From positions 1-6,573 of the forward strand of contig QKDJ01000162.1 of assembly GCA_003252145.1 (NCBI GenBank): DNA of 6,573 nt. Reading direction: 5' to 3'. Below the pieces are notes generated by a model that saw nothing but the letters and a program-made list of their open reading frames with translations, had not been told where the DNA came from and searched no databases. This document shows, one piece after another, positions 1 to 5,670 of this stretch. The DNA is from Azovibrio restrictus. GTDB taxonomy: Bacteria; Pseudomonadota; Gammaproteobacteria; Burkholderiales; Rhodocyclaceae. Position 1 is the first letter of the stretch. Each line of letters opens with the position of its first letter. The translations under genes were made by a program, and so were the position numbers.

Positions 1-1674
1 ACCGTGGGCCACGGCGTTGCGTACCAGCTGCGGCACCATTTCCCGCAGGTGGCGCAAGAGGCTGGCGTCGGCGGCAGCGGGTTGCTCCGGCAGGCTGACT
101 TCCACAGTCACCTTCTTGTTCAAGTCCTCGGCCACCTTCAAGGCCAGATGTTCGATCTGTTGCTTGAGTTCTTCCAGGGGGTGGGTCGTGACAGCTTGTC
201 CCTTGAGTCGCGAGGCGATCCGCTCCTGAACCTGGGCAATGCGGCCCAGGCGGTTGCGCAGTTCGGCCACCTGGAAGGCGATGGGAATCAGGTCGTCGCC
301 GGTCAAGTCGGCCCGGCGGCGCAGGGGGGAAAGGATTTCCTCGAACTGGTGGGCCTGGGCGGAAATGTCCATGAGTCCCAGGGCTCCGGCTTCGCCCTTG
401 ATGGCGTGAACACCCCGGAAGATCTGGTTGATCAGCTCCCCGTAAGCCCGGGCGTCGGCGCGGACTTCCTGGAGGCTGCGGTTGATCATGGTCAGGCGAT
501 CTTCGGCATCGCTCAGGAATTGTTGCAGCTGGACGGGTTCCTGATCCAGAACCGCCAGCAGACCTTCTACCTCGGAGCCCGCCCGGGCTTCGGTAACCGC
601 CAGCTCCCGGGCCAGTTGGGCCTGTTGGCTGATATCGGAAACCGTCACCAACAGGGCGCTGACTTCCCCCTCATCCAGCACCTGGCTGAATTCGAAGGAA
701 AGGTGGCTGGGGCCCTTGCGGCGTCCCTCACCGCCTTTCAGGGGGACTTCCCGCAGGGGGTTGAGCTCTTCCAGGAGGCTGGGTTTGACCTTGCGGTTGA
801 AGAGCAGATCCACGTAATCCCGGGCGGCTTCATGCTGATCCGGTTCCAGCAGGGCGTTCAGGATCAGGTGGAAGGATTGCCCCCCGTGGACCGGCTGCTT
901 GAAGAGGCCGGGCAGGGAACGGGAGAACTGATGACCAATGGCGCCATCCCGACCCAGGAGGAACAGGCCTTCCCGCACCGTATCCAAAATTTCCCGGGTT
1001 TCCTGGCGGGCCGCTTCGGCCTGACGGTCACTCTCCAGCAGGCGGCGGATGAATTTGAAGATGATGAAGATGAAATTGAGGGTGGCCAGCAAAATGGCGC
1101 CTAACTGGATGTAGCGCAGCCATGCGGCCCGGGAGACGGCCCGTTCTTCCAGGTGGCGAGTCAGGTCGTCGGCCAGCTGCATCAGGCGCACATTACGGGC
1201 CACCGCTTTGGTTGCTCCATTTTGCACTTCCAGCAGGTTGGGGTGCTGGGTGGCCATCAAAGCTGCGGTCGCCTCATCCATGGGTTCCCAGTAGTCCTGC
1301 AACTGAGCCAGCAGGGCTTGGCCTTCCTCATCCATGGGGGAGGTGTCGGAGGTGTGTTTGCGCGTGGCCCCCTGCAGCAGGGTCAGGGCATCGGTAAAGG
1401 CCGCGTGGGCTTCGCTCAACTGGGCCAGGCTGGTCTGGAGGGGCTCATCAGCCTCCACCTCCTGGCGCAGGGTCAGCAGGGCCTTGGTGAGTTGCTGGGA
1501 ATAAACCCGCAGCTCGCCGGCGGTGTTGATCAGGGCGGTATCCCGTTCGATCAGGTGGGAGGTATAGGTGTTGAATACCAGTACGCCCAGGTCCAGGACC
1601 AGAAAGAGCGTAATGGCCGCAAGCAGTTCCTTGTATTTTCCCAGCCATTTGGAAGGGGTCTTTTTTGGGGTCAT
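1..1674 (-). CDS. Membrane-bound CheA-like histidine kinase with PilJ-like sensor region, 3' end outside window
   Basis: The reading frame is open without a stop from the ATG at 1674 to the left edge, giving 558 residues; the C-terminus is missing. A short basic N-terminus leads into a membrane helix (about residues 17-35). A mostly helical extracytoplasmic region follows (about 37-182); its opening, INTAGELRVYSQQL, resembles the 'INxAGRQRMLSQ' start of PilJ/NarX-type sensor domains. A second helix spans about 188-208, then a PAS-like region (about 225-350, beginning EILDTVREGLFLL). An HPt domain carries the motif HAIKGEAGALG with the likely phospho-acceptor His423. The last visible part resembles the start of a CheA ATPase domain, ending in the N-box RNAVAHG (552-558). 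No classical DHp H-box is seen, so autophosphorylation probably occurs on the HPt His, as in CheA. An AGGAG at 1683-1687 lies 8 nt before the ATG. Missing parts probably include the rest of the ATPase domain and perhaps CheW-like or receiver domains. The signal sensed and the partner regulator are unknown. Confidence 0.85.
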   Translation of the reverse strand, partial: MTPKKTPSKWLGKYKELLAAITLFLVLDLGVLVFNTYTSHLIERDTALINTAGELRVYSQQLTKALLTLRQEVEADEPLQTSLAQLSEAHAAFTDALTLLQGATRKHTSDTSPMDEEGQALLAQLQDYWEPMDEATAALMATQHPNLLEVQNGATKAVARNVRLMQLADDLTRHLEERAVSRAAWLRYIQLGAILLATLNFIFIIFKFIRRLLESDRQAEAARQETREILDTVREGLFLLGRDGAIGHQFSRSLPGLFKQPVHGGQSFHLILNALLEPDQHEAARDYVDLLFNRKVKPSLLEELNPLREVPLKGGEGRRKGPSHLSFEFSQVLDEGEVSALLVTVSDISQQAQLARELAVTEARAGSEVEGLLAVLDQEPVQLQQFLSDAEDRLTMINRSLQEVRADARAYGELINQIFRGVHAIKGEAGALGLMDISAQAHQFEEILSPLRRRADLTGDDLIPIAFQVAELRNRLGRIAQVQERIASRLKGQAVTTHPLEELKQQIEHLALKVAEDLNKKVTVEVSLPEQPAAADASLLRHLREMVPQLVRNAVAHG

Positions 1675-1846
1675 GGGCGCATCTCCTGGAGGCTGCGTAC
1701 GGCGGCGTTATATTCCGTGGGGCTGGGATTTATAGCGCTCCTTGATTACAGTCCTGTGAACTTGTGGAAAGCCCCCTAACGGCAACCCGGTGCCCGGCGG
1801 TAAAATTCCCCTCTGATTCCCTTTAATTTCCCGCGAGTACCTATTC
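1675..1846. promoter_or_regulatory. Divergent intergenic region between the kinase gene and rpiA
   Basis: These 172 bases separate divergent starts, so promoters for both genes should lie here. For rpiA, TAAAAT at 1801-1806 is a reasonable -10, but its -35 is poor (ACGGCA at 1779-1784, 16-base spacer). For the kinase on the minus strand, TATAAA (1734 to 1729) is a possible -10. The nearest -35-like hexamer, TTCACA (1760 to 1755), is 20 bases away, which is too far for a good sigma-70 promoter. No convincing operator dyad or sigma-54 element is seen. The promoter assignments are tentative; only the divergent layout is certain. Confidence 0.3.
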
Positions 1847-2527
1847 ATGACCCAGGACGAACTGAAACAAGCCGTGGCCCAGGCAGCTGCCGATTACGTG
1901 GCTGAACACCTGCCTGAGGGCGCCATTCTGGGCGTGGGCACCGGCTCCACCGCCAATCTGTTCATCGCGGCATTGGCCCCCATCAAGCACCGTCTGGGTG
2001 GTGCAGTGGCCAGTTCCGAAGCTACCCGTCAGCGTCTGGAAGCCCTGGGCATTCCCGTGGTGGATATGAATGATGTGGAGCGTCTCTCCATCTACGTGGA
2101 TGGGGCTGATGAAATTGACTCGGGCATGAGCATGATCAAGGGGGGCGGTGGCGCCCAGACCCGGGAAAAAATCGTGGCAGCCGGGGCCGATACCTTTGTC
2201 TGTATCGCTGACGCTTCCAAGCGGGTGCCTGTGCTGGGACGCTTCCCCTTGCCCGTGGAAGTGATTCCCATGGCCACCCGCCAGGTGGCCCGGCAACTGG
2301 CTGCCCTGGGTGGAACGCCCAAGTTGCGCGAGGGTTTCACCACCGATAACGGCAATGTGATTCTCGACGTCCATGGCCTGTCCATCACCGATCCCCTGGC
2401 CACTGAAACCGCCATCAACCAGATGGTAGGTGTGGTCACCAATGGTCTTTTTGCCGCCCGGGGCGCGGATCTGCTGCTGCTGGGGACCGAGACAGGCGTG
2501 CAACGCTTCAGTCGCACGGGTCAGTGA
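1847..2527 (+). CDS. rpiA: Ribose-5-phosphate isomerase A
   Basis: This cytoplasmic enzyme interconverts ribose 5-phosphate and ribulose 5-phosphate in the non-oxidative pentose phosphate pathway, supplying precursor for nucleotides and histidine. The 226-residue product has the usual family length and all the RpiA signatures: the phosphate-binding loop GVGTGSTA (residues 29-36), YVDGADEID (83-91) and [11 protein letters not shown] (98-108). By comparison with the E. coli enzyme, Asp85, Asp88, Lys98 and the catalytic base Glu107 are all present. Later family blocks, such as LPVEVIPMA and [10 protein letters not shown], are also intact. The ATG at 1847 has only a weak upstream Shine-Dalgarno sequence, but it gives a normal N-terminus. 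phoU follows after a short gap with no terminator between, so the two are probably co-transcribed. The product is unrelated to the RpiB isoenzyme family. Confidence 0.97.
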   Translation: MTQDELKQAVAQAAADYVAEHLPEGAILGVGTGSTANLFIAALAPIKHRLGGAVASSEATRQRLEALGIPVVDMNDVERLSIYVDGADEIDSGMSMIKGGGGAQTREKIVAAGADTFVCIADASKRVPVLGRFPLPVEVIPMATRQVARQLAALGGTPKLREGFTTDNGNVILDVHGLSITDPLATETAINQMVGVVTNGLFAARGADLLLLGTETGVQRFSRTGQ

Positions 2528-2590
2528 AATCTTGCTGTCACATTGGCCCGGTAGGCTTTGCTACTTCCCATGTCTTTTTCTCCTGGCACC

Positions 2591-3316
2591 ATGACCGAAC
2601 TTCGCACCACTCTGCAGGATCACACCTCCAAGCAATTTGACCTGGAACTGGAACAGCTGCGCACCCGCGTCCTGCAGATGGGCGGCCTGGTGGAGCAACA
2701 GGTTTCCCGTGCCATCCGTGCCCTGTACCTGGGTGACCAGGCAGAAATGGATCTGGTGGTGCGTGAGGATATCCATATCAACAAGCTGGAAGTGGAGCTG
2801 GATGAGGCCTGTAACCAGGTCATCGCCAAGCGCCAGCCCACCGCCATCGACCTGCGCATGATCCTCACGGTCCTGAAGAGCATCAATGACCTGGAGCGCA
2901 TCGGCGACAAGGCTCAGAAAATTGCCCGCATCGGCGCCATGCTGCACAGCCAGCACAGCTCCTTCACCCCGGATGTGGATCTGCGCCACATGGCGGACCA
3001 GTCCCTGCAGATGCTGCGGGTTGCTCTGGACGCCTTCGCCCGTCTGGATGTGCTGGCCGCAGCCCAGGTGGTGCATCTGGATGACGAGATCAACAACCAG
3101 TACAAATCAGTGGTACGTCAGCTCATCACCTTCATGATGGAAGACCCCCGCACCATCTCCCGCTCCCTGGACATCATGGCCGTCGCCAAGGCCATCGAGC
3201 GCATTGGCGATCATGCCAAGAACATCTCCGAATACGTGATCTACATGGTCAAGGGCCTCAATGTCCGGCACACCCCTCCCGAAGAGCTGGACAAGGAACT
3301 GGCCAAGAACAGCTGA
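2591..3316 (+). CDS. phoU: Phosphate signalling / transport regulator PhoU
   Basis: PhoU is a cytoplasmic, membrane-associated protein that links the Pst phosphate transporter to the PhoR sensor kinase and keeps the Pho regulon off when phosphate is plentiful; its loss often causes polyphosphate accumulation. The product is two tandem three-helix bundles, each with the metal-binding ExxxD motif: ERIGD at residues 102-106 and ERIGD at 203-207. Blocks close to E. coli PhoU include RVLQMGGLVEQQ, AKRQPTA, MMEDPRTI and YMVKGLNVRH. Starting at ATG 2591 gives 241 residues, the same length as E. coli PhoU, and places HTSKQFDLEL where it should be. An ATG at 2570 (248 residues) and a TTG at 2558 (252) are in-frame alternatives; none has a good Shine-Dalgarno sequence. 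No pst, phoB or phoR genes are in the window, so this copy either lies apart from the transporter operon or is an additional paralogue. Confidence 0.93.
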   Translation: MTELRTTLQDHTSKQFDLELEQLRTRVLQMGGLVEQQVSRAIRALYLGDQAEMDLVVREDIHINKLEVELDEACNQVIAKRQPTAIDLRMILTVLKSINDLERIGDKAQKIARIGAMLHSQHSSFTPDVDLRHMADQSLQMLRVALDAFARLDVLAAAQVVHLDDEINNQYKSVVRQLITFMMEDPRTISRSLDIMAVAKAIERIGDHAKNISEYVIYMVKGLNVRHTPPEELDKELAKNS

Positions 3317-3337
3317 GCTGCGTTCCCTTGGACCTTG

Positions 3338-3350
3338 CACCAGACTGGTG
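3338..3350. repeat. Short inverted repeat after phoU
   Basis: CACCAG and CTGGTG form perfect 6-base arms around a single A. A loop of one base makes an RNA hairpin unlikely, so if functional it would be a protein-binding dyad. It lies between the phoU stop and the terminator, an odd place for an operator, and could occur by chance. Confidence 0.25.
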
Positions 3351-3384
3351 TGAGTGCCTGAAACTGGGGCGCAACTAAAGGCAA

Positions 3385-3411
3385 AATCCCCCTCCACGAG
3401 GGGGATTCTTT
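3385..3411 (+). terminator. Intrinsic terminator of the rpiA-phoU unit
   Basis: AATCCCCCT (3385-3393) and AGGGGGATT (3399-3407) form a perfect 9-base-pair stem with a 5-base loop (CCACG), followed by CTTT. The T tract is short but the stem is strong. It lies about 70 bases after the phoU stop and before the promoter-like sequence of the next gene, fitting the end of the rpiA-phoU transcript. Confidence 0.8.
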
Positions 3412-3424
3412 ATGGCATGGAACT

Positions 3425-3433
3425 TGTTATACA
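3425..3433 (+). promoter_or_regulatory. Candidate extended -10 promoter for the 79-residue gene
   Basis: TG-T-TATACA reads as an extended -10 element. The matching -35 region (TTCTTT at 3406-3411, 16-base spacer) is weak, which is typical when an extended -10 is present. Transcription would start near 3440, some 20 bases before the TTG start codon and just after the preceding terminator. This is prediction from pattern only. Confidence 0.4.
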
Positions 3434-3450
3434 TTCCGTAAATGCGAAAA

Positions 3451-3457
3451 GGGAGAG
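3451..3457 (+). promoter_or_regulatory. Ribosome binding site that decides a TTG start
   Basis: GGGAGAG is a good Shine-Dalgarno sequence; its GGGAG core ends 6 bases before the TTG at 3462. No ATG in the same frame has comparable support. This is the main reason for starting the following gene at TTG rather than at the upstream ATG (3417) or the internal ATG (3531). Confidence 0.6.
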
Positions 3458-3461
3458 TCGC

Positions 3462-3701
3462 TTGGACAACAAGACCAGCATCAAATCGAGTTGCAGTTTG
3501 TGCCGCTACCGGGAAGAAAACTGTCAGGGGATGGAAAACAACCAGAACGAGCCCTGCCTCAAGTTCGAGCGCTATGGGGAGTTTTTGGCCCGGGAGCTAT
3601 CCTTCGTGGATCGTGAGTTCGTGGTACATCAGGTGCTAGGCCTGAGTTTGGCCGTATTGCTGGGTTTGGGGATGACCTGGGTGCTGGGGCACCTGGCCTG
3701 A
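3462..3701 (+). CDS. Small Cys4-motif membrane protein, unknown function (79 aa)
   Basis: I do not recognise this protein. It begins at TTG 3462 behind a good ribosome binding site and has 79 residues. The N-terminal half is hydrophilic and carries four cysteines at positions 11, 14, 21 and 32 (CxxC-x6-C-x10-C), a pattern that could bind zinc or an iron-sulfur cluster. A mixed charged stretch follows (about 35-54, LKFERYGEFLARELSFVDRE). The C-terminus is one hydrophobic segment, about residues 57-78 (VLGLSLAVLLGLGMTWVLG), likely a single membrane helix ending the protein, as in tail-anchored proteins. An in-frame ATG at 3417 would give 94 residues but has no ribosome binding site and lies upstream of the likely transcription start; a GTG at 3354 would have to read through the terminator. 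Codon use resembles the neighbours. Whether the cysteine-rich side faces the cytoplasm is inferred only. Confidence 0.7.
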   Translation: MDNKTSIKSSCSLCRYREENCQGMENNQNEPCLKFERYGEFLARELSFVDREFVVHQVLGLSLAVLLGLGMTWVLGHLA

Positions 3702-3757
3702 GGGCTTCCTGTAAATGACATGGAAATGTCCCGCTCCTGTCATGGGGGGGGATCACA

Positions 3758-3778
3758 CTGAGGTGCCAATGACCTCAG
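3758..3778 (+). promoter_or_regulatory. Inverted repeat abutting the ribosome binding site of the 59-residue gene
   Basis: CTGAGGT (3758-3764) and ACCTCAG (3772-3778) are perfect 7-base arms around a 7-base spacer (GCCAATG). The right arm ends inside the Shine-Dalgarno AGGAG (3777-3781), so an RNA hairpin would partly cover the ribosome binding site. The same dyad could instead be a repressor operator. There is no T tract, so it is not a terminator. Confidence 0.45.
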
Positions 3779-3788
3779 GAGTGCCAGC

Positions 3789-3968
3789 ATGGAACAGAAG
3801 TCCCCCAGTCTGAAGGATGCTCTGGTGACTTACGTGGAGAGCATCACCCATCTGCAACAGAAAATCCGCAATGTGCGGGAAAGCCAGCGGCTGGTGTTGG
3901 AAGACCTGGCCCGGATTCGAGACCGTTGCCGCGATCTACGTCTGCAGCTGAGCCGCAATCAGGCCTGA
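3789..3968 (+). CDS. Small probable coiled-coil protein, unknown function (59 aa)
   Basis: I do not recognise this protein. The frame starts at ATG 3789, with AGGAG ending 7 bases upstream, and closes at TGA 3968, giving 59 residues. It is highly charged, has no proline after residue 6 and no glycine, and shows leucine/isoleucine/valine spacing typical of a single long helix (for example VESITHLQQKIRNV and LARIRDRCRDLRLQL). It probably forms a coiled-coil dimer or packs on a partner. There is one cysteine (Cys47), no signal peptide and no membrane segment. A strong terminator follows about 20 bases after the stop, which together with the good ribosome binding site supports a real gene. It lies 87 bases after the Cys4 membrane protein gene on the same strand, so the two may be co-transcribed. 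Confidence 0.65.
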   Translation: MEQKSPSLKDALVTYVESITHLQQKIRNVRESQRLVLEDLARIRDRCRDLRLQLSRNQA

Positions 3969-3988
3969 GGCATCTGCCCCCAGCCATG

Positions 3989-4019
3989 AAAAAAGCCCCT
4001 CGTGAGGGGCTTTTTGTTT
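3989..4019. terminator. Bidirectional intrinsic terminator between convergent units
   Basis: AGCCCCT (3994-4000) and AGGGGCT (4005-4011) form the stem with loop CGTG. It is flanked by an A run on the left (3989-3994) and TTTTTGTTT on the right. Read rightward it ends the small-gene unit with a T-rich tail; read leftward it ends the pap-argA-yggX unit, whose last stop is at 4035, with a six-T tail. Confidence 0.9.
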
Positions 4020-4034
4020 GGGGTCCTAAAAGGC

Positions 4035-4307
4035 TCAGGCCTTGGGAGGAACGTAACCGGAAATCTGGTCGGCACCGGTGCCGAAGAAGTGGTTTTGCAC
4101 CTGTTCCATCAGGTACTTGCGATGGGAGGGGTCAGCCAGATTCAGGCGATTTTCATTGATGATCATGGTCTGCAGCTTGATCCATTGCTGCCAGGCTTCC
4201 TTGGACACGCTCTCGAAAATCTTCTGGCCGATGGGGCCGGGCAGGGGAGGAAAGTCCAGACCTTCGGCTTCCTGGCCCAGCTTGATGCAATTCACGGTTC
4301 TGCTCAT
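4035..4307 (-). CDS. yggX: Fe(2+)-trafficking / oxidative damage protection protein YggX
   Basis: YggX is a small cytoplasmic protein linked to iron handling and to protection of iron-sulfur enzymes against superoxide in enteric bacteria. The product has 90 residues (E. coli 91) and matches the family along its whole length: [19 protein letters not shown] at the N-terminus with the conserved Cys7, [28 protein letters not shown], and a C-terminal GYVPP close to E. coli GYTPE. GGAG on the minus strand lies 7 bases before the ATG. Only 37 bases without a terminator separate it from argA upstream, so it is probably the last gene of the pap-argA-yggX operon. No unusual residue or truncation is seen. 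Confidence 0.95.
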   Translation of the reverse strand: MSRTVNCIKLGQEAEGLDFPPLPGPIGQKIFESVSKEAWQQWIKLQTMIINENRLNLADPSHRKYLMEQVQNHFFGTGADQISGYVPPKA

Positions 4308-4344
4308 GGGTTTCTCCGGATAGGGCTAAATTGGGGTGGGTCGA

Positions 4345-5670
4345 TTATAACGACTTGATCAACACCTTGGACCGGCGCTGCAGGTTGTACATCTGCCGTT
4401 TCTGAGTGGGCAGGGCATCCACGCTTTCCAGCTTGAAGCCTCGTTCGATGAACCAATGCACCGTGCGGGTGGTGAGCACGAACAGGCGCTTGATGCCCAC
4501 GGACTTGGCCCGGGCCTGGATGCGCTCCATCAATTGCTCCCCGTAACCCCATTCCCGATGGGCCGGATGCACGGCCAGGCAGGCCAGCTCGGCGACGCCA
4601 TCGTCGTATTCGTAAAGGGCGGCGCAGCCCACCACCATGCCATCGTGCTCGATGATGGAAAACTTCTCGATTTCCCGCTCCAGCACTTCCCGGGGGCGGT
4701 GTACCAGGGTGCCGTCTTCTTCCAGGGGTTCGATCAGGGCGATCAGGGCGCCAATGTCGTCGGCCCGGGCTTCCCGGATGCGTTCCAGGGATTCCCGGGA
4801 GATGACGGTACCGATGCCTTCCAGGGTGAACAGTTCCTGAAGCAGGGCGCCATCTTGCTCGTAGCCGATCAGGTGCACCCGGCCCACGCCCAGCCGGCTG
4901 GCCCGCACGGCGCAGGGCAGGTAGCGTTTGATGTCGTTGGAGAACCAGGGGCTGTCCCGCAACTGGGCGGCGGCATCGGCGGTCAGTTCGTCCAGCAACT
5001 GGCCCTGTTCGTCCGTGACCCCCTGGCTGTCCGTGAGGAACACCAGCTTGTCGGCCTTGACGGCCACGGCCACCGCCTCGGCGACTTCTTCCATCTGCAG
5101 GTTGAAGATTTCCCCCGTGGGAGAGCTGCCCTGGCAGGAAAGCAGCACGATATTGCCCAGGGCCAGCTGGGCCTTGAGACCCTCTCCGTCCACCTTGCGT
5201 ACGGAGCCGCCGTAGTGGAAGTCGATGCCGTCGATGACTCCGAGAGGCCGGGCAGTGATGAAGTTGCCGCCAATCACCCGGATATGGCTGTTGGCCATGG
5301 GGGTGTTGGGCAGGCCCTGGGAGAGCAGGCCCTCGATTTCCAGATAGACGCTGCCCACCGCATCCAGCACGCAATCCAGGGTTTCTGCATCGGTGATGCG
5401 ATAGCCCTTGTGGTACTTGGATTCCAGCCCTTTTTCCCGCAGTTCTTCCTCGATCTGAGGGCGTGCCCCATGGACCAGCACCAGGCGGATACCCAGGCTG
5501 GCCAGCAGATTCACGTCATAGGCCAGGGTCTTGGCCAGGCTGTCGCTGATGGCCTTGCCGCCGAAGGCGACCACAAAGGTCTTGCCCCGGAAGGCGTTGA
5601 TATAGGGCGTGACCAGCCGGAACCAGGCGACGAAGTCGGTCAGGTTGGATGGTTTGGTGTCAGCAGTCAT
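4345..5670 (-). CDS. argA: N-acetylglutamate synthase (amino-acid N-acetyltransferase)
   Basis: ArgA transfers acetyl from acetyl-CoA to L-glutamate, the first step of arginine synthesis in the linear pathway, and is normally feedback-inhibited by arginine. The product has 441 residues (E. coli 443). The N-terminal amino-acid-kinase-like domain (about 20-285), which carries the arginine-binding function in the family, has the glycine-rich strand VVAFGGKA (33-40) and the blocks LVHGARPQI and GNFITARPLG. The C-terminal GNAT domain (about 297-436) has VHPAHREWGYGEQL, whose R372-x-x-G-x-G377 is the acetyl-CoA pyrophosphate loop, and FVLTTRTVHWFIERGF, nearly identical to E. coli. The ATG at 5670 overlaps the pap stop as ATGA, which suggests translational coupling; the upstream purine stretch (GGGAAAGG) is a modest ribosome binding site. 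Both domains look intact. It is the classical two-domain ArgA, not the short GNAT-only type or ArgJ. Confidence 0.97.
   Translation of the reverse strand: MTADTKPSNLTDFVAWFRLVTPYINAFRGKTFVVAFGGKAISDSLAKTLAYDVNLLASLGIRLVLVHGARPQIEEELREKGLESKYHKGYRITDAETLDCVLDAVGSVYLEIEGLLSQGLPNTPMANSHIRVIGGNFITARPLGVIDGIDFHYGGSVRKVDGEGLKAQLALGNIVLLSCQGSSPTGEIFNLQMEEVAEAVAVAVKADKLVFLTDSQGVTDEQGQLLDELTADAAAQLRDSPWFSNDIKRYLPCAVRASRLGVGRVHLIGYEQDGALLQELFTLEGIGTVISRESLERIREARADDIGALIALIEPLEEDGTLVHRPREVLEREIEKFSIIEHDGMVVGCAALYEYDDGVAELACLAVHPAHREWGYGEQLMERIQARAKSVGIKRLFVLTTRTVHWFIERGFKLESVDALPTQKRQMYNLQRRSKVLIKSL

Noticed and set aside
4..1104. Long plus-strand open frame (366 codons) antisense to the kinase gene
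   Set aside because: It is the mirror of a GC-rich coding frame. The minus strand carries clear HPt and CheA-like motifs across the same bases, while this frame shows no recognisable domain.
1671..1682. Three-codon minus-strand frame (ATG CGC CCA TGA) whose stop overlaps the kinase ATG
   Set aside because: It directly abuts the AGGAG with no spacing, so ribosomes should use the ATG 8 bases downstream. It is most likely chance.
1841..2503. Minus-strand open frame (220 codons) opposite rpiA
   Set aside because: rpiA on the plus strand has every family motif; this is its shadow.
3354..3461. N-terminal extension of the 79-residue protein from GTG 3354 or ATG 3417
   Set aside because: The GTG version reads through the strong terminator stem. 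The ATG version lacks a ribosome binding site and would include the candidate promoter. TTG 3462 with GGGAGAG upstream is better supported.
3926..4159. Plus-strand open frame (77 codons) crossing the bidirectional terminator and running into yggX
   Set aside because: It translates a terminator hairpin and the antisense of yggX and has no ribosome binding site or recognisable domain.
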